From Kitasatospora sp. CB01950 (GTDB lineage Bacteria > Actinomycetota > Actinomycetes > Streptomycetales > Streptomycetaceae), in assembly GCF_001905465.1 (NCBI RefSeq), contig NZ_LISX01000005.1, positions 278 to 64,277 of the forward strand: DNA of 64,000 bases, written 5' to 3'. A program made the translations under genes and the position numbers. Numbering within the stretch: the stretch's first letter is position 1; each line of letters starts with the position of its first letter. Shown here piece by piece: positions 56,839 through 64,000 of the stretch. Below the pieces are notes generated by a model, which had not been told where the DNA came from, searched no databases, and worked only from the letters and a program-made list of their open reading frames with translations.

Positions 56839-57728
56839 CGGCGCAGGGCGCACCGGCCGCCGCACTCTGGCTGGCCGGGCCGGAAGGCGAGTTCCTCGGC
56901 AGCGGCTTCCACCTCGGCGGCGGCCGGGTGGTCAGCTGCGCCCACGTGGTGGCCGGGCAGTCCTCGGTGACGGCCCGCCACTCCGGTGCCGCACACCCGG
57001 CCCGGGTGGTGCTGCTGGCCCCGCCCGAACGCCCGCCCGGCGCGGCCGTGCACCCGCCGCCGGACCTGGCGGTGCTGGCCGTCCCGGGCCTGGCGGGCGC
57101 ACCGGCGGTACCGCTCGCCGACCGCGACGTCGCCAACGGCGCCGCGGTCCTGGTACACGGCTTCGCGGAGAACACCCTGACCCGCGAGGTCGGCCCGGAA
57201 TCGGCCCAGCTGACCGTGGCAGGCCCGTCCGGCATCGGCCTGCGCGTCCAACTGGGCTCGATCCCGTTCGGGTTGAGCGGCAGCATGGCGATCGACGGCC
57301 ACGGCCGGGTGGTCGGCGTCGTCAAGGCGACGGCCGACAGCCGCACCACGATGGGCGGCTGGCTGACCCCGCTGTCCGAGCTGCTGCCGCTGCTCGGCGA
57401 GCGGTCGCCCGCACCGGAACGGCCTCGGTCGGTCACCGCCATGACCTGCGCCCGGCTGCTGGCCGAGCTGCCGCTGCTCCAGGACCCGCCGGCCCGTCTG
57501 GAGTTGATCCAGATGGTGAACGACCGACTCGACCCCGGAGCAGGGATCAAGGTCCCCTATCACGGGCATGCATTCCTGCACCTGCGCGGCATCGCCGCCG
57601 CCTGCCTGAACCACCGCGACCCGACCACCGCCCTGCACGCCCTGCTGGAGGGCGCATTCGCCCTGTCCGGACCGCACCGGGCACTCGACGACCTCGGAAG
57701 ACTGCTGCACATCGACCCGGAGGGATGA
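56835..57728 (+). CDS. trypsin-like serine protease with C-terminal effector-associated-type domain
   Basis: A 297-aa protein without signal peptide or membrane segment, so probably cytoplasmic. The chymotrypsin-fold part (about 1-175) shows a full triad: His37 in VVSCAHVVAG, Asp77 in PPDLAVLAV and Ser148 in GLSGSM. The residue after the GSGS turn is Met151 instead of the usual Pro. Residues about 178-297 form a helical domain (LLAELPLLQDPPARLELI, later FLHLRGIAAACLNHRDPTTALHALLEGA) resembling the effector-associated domains (EAD2-like) of actinobacterial NTP-dependent conflict systems. GTG 56835 overlaps the preceding gene; the next starts three bases after its stop. Confidence 0.85.
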   Translation: MTAQGAPAAALWLAGPEGEFLGSGFHLGGGRVVSCAHVVAGQSSVTARHSGAAHPARVVLLAPPERPPGAAVHPPPDLAVLAVPGLAGAPAVPLADRDVANGAAVLVHGFAENTLTREVGPESAQLTVAGPSGIGLRVQLGSIPFGLSGSMAIDGHGRVVGVVKATADSRTTMGGWLTPLSELLPLLGERSPAPERPRSVTAMTCARLLAELPLLQDPPARLELIQMVNDRLDPGAGIKVPYHGHAFLHLRGIAAACLNHRDPTTALHALLEGAFALSGPHRALDDLGRLLHIDPEG

Positions 57729-57731
57729 GAC

Positions 57732-58694
57732 ATGGACCGCTGCACCAGGGAGACCCGGCACATGCTGCAGCGCATCCTGTCGGGCTGGCACGAACTGGCC
57801 CTGCCGCTGCCCGATCTGGAACAGCATCTCGCCGAACAGACCGACTACATCGTCCATGTGCACCACGCCGGCCTCCCGCAGTCCGCCAACCGGATCGCCA
57901 AGTACCTGTCCGAGGACCACGCCCAGCCCGCCGCCGCCATCGGCCACCTGCACGACTGGCTGACCGACACCATGGGCGCCCAACTGCGCGGCGACTGGGT
58001 GGCGTTCCTCGGCCGGGTGCAGGACGCCCGGGGGCTGACGACGGACCAGCGCGCCGACTTCGTGGCGATCGCCGAGGTGCTCTGCTTCCCGCCGCAGCCG
58101 CCGGAGCACGCCACCGGGCTGGAGCTGCTCCGACTGGCCGAACAGTCCCTGGCCGGTGGCACCCCCTCGCTGCTGCTGCTCGAACTCGACCGTGTCGAGG
58201 CCGTGTTGGGCCAGCAGGCCCGCGAGGCGGTGGAACGCTCGCGGGCCTACGTGGTGCGTGTCCCGTCCCTCCCGCACCGGCTCCGCACCCCGTTGGCGGT
58301 CGCCGGCGCGCTGCTGGCCACGGCCGGCGTGGTGACGGCCGTCGTGCTGGTCAAGGCTCCCCCGCCGCTGCCGAGCCGTCCGGTGACCTGGTCACCGATC
58401 GTGGTACGCGAGGGCAGCGCGTCCTCGGCGAAGGTGGACGTCCCGGCGGAGGCGCACCGACTGGTGGCGCACATCCACCTGACCGATCAGCACCCGGACA
58501 CCGGCGGCTGCCCGGGCATGCAGGTCGCTCTCGCCACCGACATGGGCCAGAGCACCGATTGGCAGAGCCCGGACGTACCGCTGTCCGTCGCCGTGACGCC
58601 CGGCCACAACCAACTGACCCTCACGCTTGCCCTCCGCGGCAACAAGGGCTGCGACCTGCACATAGACACCCAGAGCGTCGACTTCGAACGATAG
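57732..58694 (+). CDS. single-pass membrane protein of unknown family
   Basis: A 320-aa protein. Residues 1-170 look like a helical cytoplasmic region (MLQRILSGWHELALPLPDLE, HLHDWLTDTMGAQLRGDW, SLLLLELDRVEAVLG) with some likeness to effector-associated death-like domains. One membrane segment lies at about 187-208 (TPLAVAGALLATAGVVTAVV). Residues 209-320 are a beta-rich outer domain with Cys residues (GGCPGMQVALATDM, LRGNKGCDLHID) that could form a disulfide. ATG 57732 is three bases after the protease stop. It is placed to connect a cytoplasmic protease with an outside sensor, but that is inference; no known family is recognised. Confidence 0.65.
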   Translation: MDRCTRETRHMLQRILSGWHELALPLPDLEQHLAEQTDYIVHVHHAGLPQSANRIAKYLSEDHAQPAAAIGHLHDWLTDTMGAQLRGDWVAFLGRVQDARGLTTDQRADFVAIAEVLCFPPQPPEHATGLELLRLAEQSLAGGTPSLLLLELDRVEAVLGQQAREAVERSRAYVVRVPSLPHRLRTPLAVAGALLATAGVVTAVVLVKAPPPLPSRPVTWSPIVVREGSASSAKVDVPAEAHRLVAHIHLTDQHPDTGGCPGMQVALATDMGQSTDWQSPDVPLSVAVTPGHNQLTLTLALRGNKGCDLHIDTQSVDFER

Positions 58695-58703
58695 GAGGCC
58701 CTC

Positions 58704-59585
58704 GTGCCCTCACCTCGCTCAGCCCTGATGTCAGCAGGGCTCCTCCTGCTGGCCACCACCCTGCTCGGCTGCGGCACCGACAAGAACTCGGCGGCCCCGT
58801 TCGACAGCATGCCGATCAAGGTCGGTTTCAAGGGCTACCGCCCGGGCATGTCGGACCTTCCCCGCAACAGTCCCTTCACCGGCTTCGAGCCGCACGTGGC
58901 GCTGAAGGTCCTCCAGGAGGCGCTGGGCCGCGACTACACCTCGGTGACCGTGACCACCGCCGACTGGCAGGACGCCCTCGGCGACGGCCGGATCAACCAC
59001 AACAAGGTGGACCTGGTGATCGCGGACATCTCCGAACAGGACGGGCTCAAAGGCAAGTACGACCTGGCCGGCCCGTACCTGCAGACCCCGCTCGGTGTGA
59101 TGCTGAAGACCACGGACAAGACGGTGATCACCAAAGCGGAGGACCTCCGGCCGCTGTCCGTCTGCGTGCAGGAGAAGACCACCGCGTACGCCACCATGCA
59201 ACTGAACGGCGGCACGCCACCCCTCCCCGAGCCCGACCTGGACACCTGCAAGGACCGACTCAACGACGGCACCGTGCAGGCGATCGTCGCCGACTACGTG
59301 GTGCTGCAGGGCATCGCCGTGAACTCCGGCACCGGCACTCAGCACGACTATCAGGTCCCCCGCAACGTCCACATCGGCAAGTCGCAGCAGCTGATGATGG
59401 TGCTGCCCAAGGGCCACCAGAAGGCCTGCGAGATGCTCCGCAAGGCGATCTCCGACTACCTCCAGGACATCGACTGGGCGGCCTCGCTGAAGCAGTACCT
59501 CCACCTCGATGAATTCACCGACAAGGAGATCATCGACATCTTCCGGCCCGTCACCACCTCCGTCGGCGACCGCTGCTCGGCCTAG
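58704..59585 (+). CDS. solute-binding lipoprotein (SBP_bac_3-like)
   Basis: A 293-aa predicted lipoprotein. The signal peptide ends in the lipobox LLGC (Cys23). The mature part has the look of an amino-acid-type periplasmic binding protein: IKVGFKGYRPGMSDL, FTGFEPHVALKVLQEALG, a DLVIADISEQ segment, and LNDGTVQAIVADYVVLQGIA. Such proteins can act as sensors as well as transporter subunits; no permease or ATPase gene is nearby. GTG 58704 follows AGGAGG. Its stop codon overlaps the convergent response-regulator stop (59582-59585). Confidence 0.85.
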   Translation: MPSPRSALMSAGLLLLATTLLGCGTDKNSAAPFDSMPIKVGFKGYRPGMSDLPRNSPFTGFEPHVALKVLQEALGRDYTSVTVTTADWQDALGDGRINHNKVDLVIADISEQDGLKGKYDLAGPYLQTPLGVMLKTTDKTVITKAEDLRPLSVCVQEKTTAYATMQLNGGTPPLPEPDLDTCKDRLNDGTVQAIVADYVVLQGIAVNSGTGTQHDYQVPRNVHIGKSQQLMMVLPKGHQKACEMLRKAISDYLQDIDWAASLKQYLHLDEFTDKEIIDIFRPVTTSVGDRCSA

Positions 59586-60250
59586 CCCAGCTCCTCGTCC
59601 AGCCCCTGCTCGATCGCGTACCGCACCAGTTCGACCCGGTTGTGCAGTTGCAGCTTGCCGAGGGTGTTCTGCACGTGGTTCTGCACGGTGCGGTGCGAGA
59701 GCACCAGCCGGTCGGCGATCTGGCGGTAGGAGAGGCCCTTGGCGACCAGCCGCAGCACCTCGGTCTCCCGGGGGGTCAGTTGCGGGGCGGCCGGCCGGGC
59801 GGGGGTGCCGGGTTCGGTGGCGAGGCGGCGGAACTCGCCGAGGACCAGGCCGGCCAGACCGGGGGTGAAGACCGGGTCGCCGACGGCGGTGCGGTGGACG
59901 GCGTCGATCAGTTCCTCGCGGCCGGCCGACTTCACCAGGTAGCCGGTCGCCCCGGACTTCACCGCCTCCAGCACGTCGGCGTGCTCGCCGCTCGCGGAGA
60001 GCACCAGCACCCGCACCGCCGGGTCGGCGGCCACCACCTGGCGGCACACCTCGACGCCGGGCAGCGCGGGCAGGTTGAGGTCGAGCACCACGACCTGCGG
60101 GGTGCTGGCCCGGGCCCGGCGCACCGCTTCCTCGCCGTCCCCGGCGGTGGCGACCACCGCGAACCCGGCCTCGGCCAGGTCCCGGGCCACCCCGTCGCGC
60201 CACATCGGGTGGTCGTCCACCACCATCACGCGCACCGGCTGATCAGTCAT
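59582..60250 (-). CDS. macR: LuxR-family response regulator (MacR-like)
   Basis: A 222-aa DNA-binding response regulator. The receiver domain has VMVVDDHPMWRDG (acid pocket), VVVLDLNLPALPG (phospho-Asp), VLSASGE and TGYLVKSAG. The C-terminal LuxR helix-turn-helix is LTPRETEVLRLVAKGLSYRQIADRL through TVQNHVQNTLGKL. ATG 60250 has GGAGG seven bases upstream; it overlaps the kinase gene by eight bases. The pair matches the MacRS system of Streptomyces, reported to affect antibiotic production and morphology. It is convergent with the protease operon. Confidence 0.9.
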   Translation of the reverse strand: MTDQPVRVMVVDDHPMWRDGVARDLAEAGFAVVATAGDGEEAVRRARASTPQVVVLDLNLPALPGVEVCRQVVAADPAVRVLVLSASGEHADVLEAVKSGATGYLVKSAGREELIDAVHRTAVGDPVFTPGLAGLVLGEFRRLATEPGTPARPAAPQLTPRETEVLRLVAKGLSYRQIADRLVLSHRTVQNHVQNTLGKLQLHNRVELVRYAIEQGLDEELG

Positions 60251-61415
60251 CGCCACCCCTCCGCGGCCATCGCAGTTCCACCTCGACGCCCTCCCCGGGC
60301 ACCGAGTACAGCTCGGCGCTGCCGCCGAGGTCCAGCATCCGTCCGCGGATCGACTGGGCCACGCCGAGCCGCCCGTCCTGCTGTGCCTGTGCCAGCCGGC
60401 CCGCCGGGAAGCCGGGGCCGTCGTCGCGCACGGAGACGGTGACGGCCTGCGGCTCGTCCTCCAGCAGGATCCAGGCCCGGGTGTGCTCCCCGGCGTGCAC
60501 CCGGACGTTGTCCAGCGCCGCGGCGACCGCGGCGGACAGTTCGGTGGCCACCTGTGCGGGCAGCAGCACCGGCGTGGCGGGCGCGGCGACGGTGATCCGC
60601 TCGTCGGCGTGCCGGGAGATCAGCGGACGCAGGTCGGCCTCGCCGTCGCCGAGGGTCTCCGGTTGCTGGGTGCCCGTCATCAGGGCCCGCAGCGCCCGTT
60701 CCTGTTCCCCCGCCAGTCGGCCGAGCTCGGCGGCGTCGCCCTGCTGACGGTGCACCAGGGCGAGGACCTGCAGCACGCCGTCGTGGATGTCCCGGGACAG
60801 CCGTTCGCGTTCCCGGGTGGCGGCCTCCACCTGGAGGGCGCGGGTGAGCACCGCCTCGCTGGCCCGGGCCAGTTCGATGACGTAGCCGATGGCGCAGCCC
60901 GCGACCAGCAGCAGCACGATGTTGTGCAGGTTGTCGGGGCTGATCCCGCCGTGGCCGAGGATGTTGGCGGCGCCGATCACCGCCCCGGCGAACGCGGCGG
61001 GCCGCCAGCCGCCCTTGCCGGCGAAGCCGAGCACGGTTCCGGCCGCCCAGATGGTGGGCAGCGTGGGCGCACCGGCGTGGATTCGGGCGGGGGTGTCGAT
61101 GAAGCCGCTCAGCACGATGCCGAACACCGCGAACAGCAGGTCGGTGCCGAGCACCGTCCAGGTGCAGCGCTTGGGGCCGGCGAACGCCCGGGTGCTGGCC
61201 AGCGTCCACAGGGTCAGCGCGCCCAGGTAGATCCAGCCGGACACCGGGTGCAGGAACTCCCGGTGGGCGGTGAAGAACCGCAGCACCGCGTAGCCGAGCG
61301 CCAGCACCCGGAAGTACCCCATGGCGCGCCACAGCGGCAGCTCCACCGACATCCCGCCGGCCACCACCGCCGCGGCCGGACCCGACCGCGGCACGACCTG
61401 TCCGTGTTCCTCCAC
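60243..61415 (-). CDS. macS: MacS-family sensor histidine kinase
   Basis: A 390-aa membrane histidine kinase. About six hydrophobic segments (residues 30-185) precede the dimerisation helix with the phospho-accepting His in RDIHDGVLQVLALVHRQQ (HisKA_3 type). The ATP-binding domain follows, with ALDNVRVHAGEHT and VRDDGPGFPAGRL. GTG 61415 is the start; its stop overlaps the regulator gene. A large extracellular sensor is absent, so the signal is probably sensed in or near the membrane. Confidence 0.91.
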   Translation of the reverse strand: MEEHGQVVPRSGPAAAVVAGGMSVELPLWRAMGYFRVLALGYAVLRFFTAHREFLHPVSGWIYLGALTLWTLASTRAFAGPKRCTWTVLGTDLLFAVFGIVLSGFIDTPARIHAGAPTLPTIWAAGTVLGFAGKGGWRPAAFAGAVIGAANILGHGGISPDNLHNIVLLLVAGCAIGYVIELARASEAVLTRALQVEAATRERERLSRDIHDGVLQVLALVHRQQGDAAELGRLAGEQERALRALMTGTQQPETLGDGEADLRPLISRHADERITVAAPATPVLLPAQVATELSAAVAAALDNVRVHAGEHTRAWILLEDEPQAVTVSVRDDGPGFPAGRLAQAQQDGRLGVAQSIRGRMLDLGGSAELYSVPGEGVEVELRWPRRGGDD

Positions 61416-61443
61416 GCCAAGCCCCCCTGACGCTGACGGCCGG

Positions 61444-62262
61444 TCAGGCCCCGGCGTCCTTCTCCTGCCCTGCGGCCTTCTCCTGCTCGGCGGCCTGCTC
61501 GGCGGCCTTCTCGGCCTCCTCCGCAGCCTTGTCGGCCTTCTGCTGTGCCTTGCGGTCGGCCTCGGCGGCCTTCTTCTCCTCCGCGAGCTGCCGCTTGGCG
61601 GCCGTCGCGTAGATGTCCACGTACTCCTGGCCGGACAGCCGCATGATCTCGTACATCACCTCGTCGGTGACGGAGCGCAGGATGAACCGGTCGTTCTCCA
61701 TGCCCTGGTAGCGGGAGAAGTCCAGCGGACGGCCGATCCGGATGCCCGGGCGGACGCCGAAGTTGGGGATCACCTGACCGGGCGGCTGCACCTTCTCGGT
61801 GTCGATCATCGCGACCGGGATCACCGGCGCGCCGGTGGCCAGCGCGACGCGGGCCAGGCCGCCGACCTTGCCGCGGTACAGCTTGCCGTCGGGCGAACGG
61901 GTGCCCTCCGGGTACACGCCGAACACCTCGCCGCGCTCGATCACCGCGATGCCGCTGCGGATCGCCGCCTCACCGGCGCCGCGGGCGCCCGAGCGGTCCA
62001 CCGGCAGCTGGCCGACGCCCTTGAAGAACGCGGCGGTCAGCCGGCCCTTGATGCCGGGCGTGGTGAAGTACTCGGCCTTCGCGATGAACGTCACCCGCCG
62101 CTTGAGCAACGCGGGCAGGAAGAACGAGTCCGAGAAGGACAGATGGTTGCTGGCGAGGATGGCCGGGCCTTCGTCCGGAATGTTCTCCTCGCCCTCCATC
62201 CACGGCCGGAAGAAGATCCGCAGCAGCGGCGCGACGATCATCTTCATCAGTCGGTAGAACAA
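61444..62262 (-). CDS. 1-acylglycerol-3-phosphate acyltransferase (PlsC-like)
   Basis: A 272-aa acyltransferase of phospholipid synthesis. The catalytic NHxxxxD motif is ILASNHLSFSDSFF. The substrate block FGVYPEGTRSPDGKLYRGKVG and PVIPVAMI follow. The C-terminal 50 residues are an Ala/Glu/Lys-rich coiled coil (EKKAAEADRKAQQKADKAAE) of unknown role. TTG 62262 has a consensus AGGAGG six bases upstream and starts just before the hydrophobic N-terminus (FYRLMKMIVAPLLRIFF), so I prefer it to the longer frame reaching 62367. Confidence 0.9.
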   Translation of the reverse strand: MFYRLMKMIVAPLLRIFFRPWMEGEENIPDEGPAILASNHLSFSDSFFLPALLKRRVTFIAKAEYFTTPGIKGRLTAAFFKGVGQLPVDRSGARGAGEAAIRSGIAVIERGEVFGVYPEGTRSPDGKLYRGKVGGLARVALATGAPVIPVAMIDTEKVQPPGQVIPNFGVRPGIRIGRPLDFSRYQGMENDRFILRSVTDEVMYEIMRLSGQEYVDIYATAAKRQLAEEKKAAEADRKAQQKADKAAEEAEKAAEQAAEQEKAAGQEKDAGA

Positions 62263-62426
62263 CCGGGGCCTCCTGTTGTGCGGACCGGACGATCCTAATG
62301 CTTGCGCCCGCGCGCCCGTGCACCGGCGACCCGTCCAGGGCCGCGATCGGGCCTCTGTACGGGGCAACCCGCCCGTGGGACGATCGGAACACCCTCACCT
62401 GTCCCACACCTCCAGGAGTCCTGCCG

Positions 62427-63206
62427 ATGCCGCTGCTGCCGGGAGCCGAGCCGTACCGCCACGAGGGCGGTCCGGTCGGTGTGCTGCTCGTCCACGGTTT
62501 CACCGGTTCCCCGCAGTCCATGCGGCCGTGGGCCGAACACCTGGCCGCCGCCGGACTCACCGTCAGCGCCCCGCTGCTGCCCGGCCACGGCACCCGCTGG
62601 CAGGACCTCCAGCCGACCCGCTGGGAGGACTGGTACGCCACCGCGGACGCCGCCCTCACCGAACTCGCCGAGCGCTGCGAAAAGGTCTTCGTCTGCGCGC
62701 TGTCGATGGGCTGCGCGCTCACCCTCAAGCTCGCCGAGAACCACGGCGACCGGATCTCCGGACTGGTGCTCGTCAACCCGTCGGTGCGCTCCGACAACCC
62801 CGGGACGGTGCTTCTTCCGGTCCTGCGCCACCTGCTGCCCTCGCTGCCCGGCGTCGCCGGGGACATCGCCAAGCCCGGCGTGTCCGAGGTCGGCTACGAC
62901 CGGGTGCCGCTGCACGCCGCCTGGTCGCTGGCCCGGCTGTGGAAGAGCGTCCAGGCGGGAATGCCCAAGGTGACCCAGCCCGTTCTGCTGTTGCACAGTC
63001 CGCAGGACCACGTGGTCTCGCCGAGCAACTCGGCCATGGTGCTCGCCCGGATATCCTCGACCGATGTGACGGAGCTGCTGCTCGACCGCAGCTTCCACGT
63101 GGCCACGCTGGACCACGACGCCGGTCTGATCTTCGGGGCGAGCCTCGACTTCGTCCGGCGGCTGGCCCCGGCAGCGGCGGTCGATGCCGGGAACCACTCG
63201 GGCTGA
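62427..63206 (+). CDS. alpha/beta-hydrolase (carboxylesterase / monoacylglycerol lipase type)
   Basis: A 259-aa serine hydrolase. The oxyanion loop is VLLVHGFTGSPQSM. The nucleophile elbow is VCALSMGCALTL, the acid Asp lies in LLHSPQDHVVSP and the base His in SFHVATLDHD. The pattern fits the Est30-like carboxylesterases acting on short-chain esters or monoacylglycerols. ATG 62427 follows AGGAG by eight bases. It is divergent from the acyltransferase gene, so both may work in lipid turnover; that link is inference. Confidence 0.9.
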   Translation: MPLLPGAEPYRHEGGPVGVLLVHGFTGSPQSMRPWAEHLAAAGLTVSAPLLPGHGTRWQDLQPTRWEDWYATADAALTELAERCEKVFVCALSMGCALTLKLAENHGDRISGLVLVNPSVRSDNPGTVLLPVLRHLLPSLPGVAGDIAKPGVSEVGYDRVPLHAAWSLARLWKSVQAGMPKVTQPVLLLHSPQDHVVSPSNSAMVLARISSTDVTELLLDRSFHVATLDHDAGLIFGASLDFVRRLAPAAAVDAGNHSG

Positions 63207-63216
63207 AAGGCCGATA

Positions 63217-63804
63217 GTGAACGAGACCAGCAAAGCGAACGACGACGACCTGCCCCGCGACGACACCGAGGCGGCCGAACCCGCCGAGGCAGCCGCACCC
63301 GAGCCCGCCCCGCGACGTCCCGCCGCCGGCAGCCAGGCCGAGCAGGACGCGATCTTCGCCGCGCTGGTCGCCCAGTTCGACGAGCCGGTCGACGCCACGG
63401 ACCACGCCTGGCCGGAGGCGGAGAACGTCCGCGAACGCCCCCGCCCGCCCAGCGCCCCGACCGGCCCCACCGGCCTCGGCGACTTCACCCCCCGCCCGGT
63501 CCCCCGTCCGATCGAGGGCCCGCGCGACTACGCCGTCGCCGAGAACGAGGACGACGACCACTTCGTCCCGCCGGAGCCCCCGCCGCTGCCCCCGGCCGAA
63601 ACCACCGCCAAGTTCGCCTGGCTGGCCGTCCTCGGCGGCCCCGCACTGCTCCTGTTCGACGCCGTGGTCTGGCGCGAGGTCTCCGGCTGGCCCGCCTGGG
63701 TCGGCGTCATCGCCTTCCTCGGCGGCTTCGGCACCCTGGTCGCCCGCATGAAGGACCGCGACGACGACGAACCCGAGGACCCGACCGGCGGCGCCGTCGT
63801 CTGA
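63217..63804 (+). CDS. conserved membrane protein of unknown function
   Basis: A 195-aa protein. An acidic, Pro/Ala/Glu-rich N-terminal 125 residues (ETSKANDDDLPRDDTEAAEP, then FAALVAQFDEPVDATDHAWP) precede two hydrophobic segments at the C-terminal end (FAWLAVLGGPALLLFDAVVW and WPAWVGVIAFLGGFGTLVA) and an acidic tail. GTG 63217 has AAAGG six bases upstream and begins ten bases after the esterase stop, so the two are probably one operon. I recognise no family with known function. Confidence 0.8.
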   Translation: MNETSKANDDDLPRDDTEAAEPAEAAAPEPAPRRPAAGSQAEQDAIFAALVAQFDEPVDATDHAWPEAENVRERPRPPSAPTGPTGLGDFTPRPVPRPIEGPRDYAVAENEDDDHFVPPEPPPLPPAETTAKFAWLAVLGGPALLLFDAVVWREVSGWPAWVGVIAFLGGFGTLVARMKDRDDDEPEDPTGGAVV

Positions 63805-63810
63805 CCGCCC

Positions 63811-63843
63811 GCGCCGGGGCCGACGACCGCTCGGCCCCGGCGC
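63811..63843. terminator. bidirectional terminator
   Basis: GCGCCGGGGCCGA (63811-63823) and TCGGCCCCGGCGC (63831-63843) form a perfect 13-bp stem with a seven-base loop. It lies between the convergent membrane protein gene and the partial gene at the window end. Confidence 0.9.
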
Positions 63844-63853
63844 GACCGGCCTG

Positions 63854-64000
63854 TCACGGCGCCGGAATCCGCAACGCCGCCAGCACCGGCAGATGATCCG
63901 TCGCCGCCAGCAGGTCCGCCTCCGCGACCCCCGGCAGCGGGTACGGCACCCCGCAGCCCAGCACGTCGATGTCCGGCGTCGCGAACACCCCGTCGATCCG
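63854..64000 (-). CDS. 3' end of an endonuclease/exonuclease/phosphatase-type gene (partial)
   Basis: Only the last 48 codons are inside the window, ending in TGA at 63854-63856. The translated end begins RIDGVFATPDIDVLGCGV and has AATDHLPVLAALRIP. The D-H-L-P-V element is the C-terminal catalytic signature (usually SDHLPV) of the endonuclease/exonuclease/phosphatase superfamily. The preceding R-I-D-x-V/I-F word also fits. The start lies outside, so size and subgroup are unknown. Confidence 0.7.
   Translation of the reverse strand, partial: RIDGVFATPDIDVLGCGVPYPLPGVAEADLLAATDHLPVLAALRIPAP

Overview
The window is high-GC actinobacterial chromosome. GTG and TTG starts are common, the gene set is Streptomyces-type (DivIVA with a Gln/Pro/Gly-rich insert, SepF, LuxR-type MacRS two-component pair, SAV_6107-type HEPN protein, DUF3040, DUF4126), and the division and cell wall (dcw) cluster has the Streptomyces order. 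A member of the Streptomycetaceae (Streptomyces or a close relative such as Kitasatospora) fits best; the sequence alone does not fix the genus. No rRNA, tRNA, CRISPR array, insertion sequence or prophage was recognised. The DNA is mostly core genome with a few accessory patches.

Layout. 1-4.1 kb: a mechanosensitive channel, then an accessory trio (small helical WXG-like protein, WXG-like/lytic-transglycosylase fusion with a Pro-rich repeat tail, lipoprotein). 4.2-7.0 kb (minus): acetyltransferase, RluD-type pseudouridine synthase, lipoprotein signal peptidase, DksA/TraR zinc-finger protein. 7.0-10.7 kb: ileS behind a translational T-box. 11.0-29.4 kb (minus): the dcw cluster read from rsmH through ftsL, ftsI, murE, murF, mraY, murD, ftsW, murG, ftsQ and ftsZ to pgeF, yggS/ylmE, sepF, yggT and divIVA. 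Most junctions overlap by 1-8 bases, so translation is probably coupled. The gaps are at murD/ftsW, which holds a dispersed palindromic repeat, and ftsQ/ftsZ, which holds the ftsZ control region.

29.9-35.3 kb: a beta-carbonic anhydrase and a MoxR ATPase-DUF58-transglutaminase operon ending at an 18-bp perfect terminator. 35.4-46.9 kb: small conserved actinobacterial genes, a methyltransferase, a phytoene-desaturase-like flavoprotein, a Gln/Tyr-rich membrane protein, about 1 kb of non-coding 65-bp minisatellite, metF, a polyprenyl diphosphate synthase, a VanZ protein, thiE, an Rv2175c-like DNA-binding protein and a ferredoxin-reductase-like enzyme. 46.9-49.2 kb: a TPP riboswitch and thiO-thiS-thiG. 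49.2-52.7 kb: PASTA kinase, sulfite-oxidase-like protein, bacterioferritin and its ferredoxin (with an iron box).

52.8-56.4 kb: aromatic amino acid entry genes. Class II DAHP synthase is divergent from a fused anthranilate synthase (TrpE-TrpG), and the latter is preceded by a complete 1-2-3-4 attenuator with a Trp-Trp-Trp leader peptide that no ORF caller would list.

56.5-59.6 kb: the best candidate for an undescribed system. It is a tightly packed four-gene operon of a trypsin-co-occurring-domain protein, a trypsin-like protease with a C-terminal helical effector-associated-type domain, a one-TM protein of unknown family, and a solute-binding lipoprotein. It runs convergently into the MacRS two-component pair with overlapping stop codons. 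The window ends with a PlsC-type acyltransferase, an esterase, a small membrane protein and the 3' end of an endonuclease/exonuclease/phosphatase-type gene.
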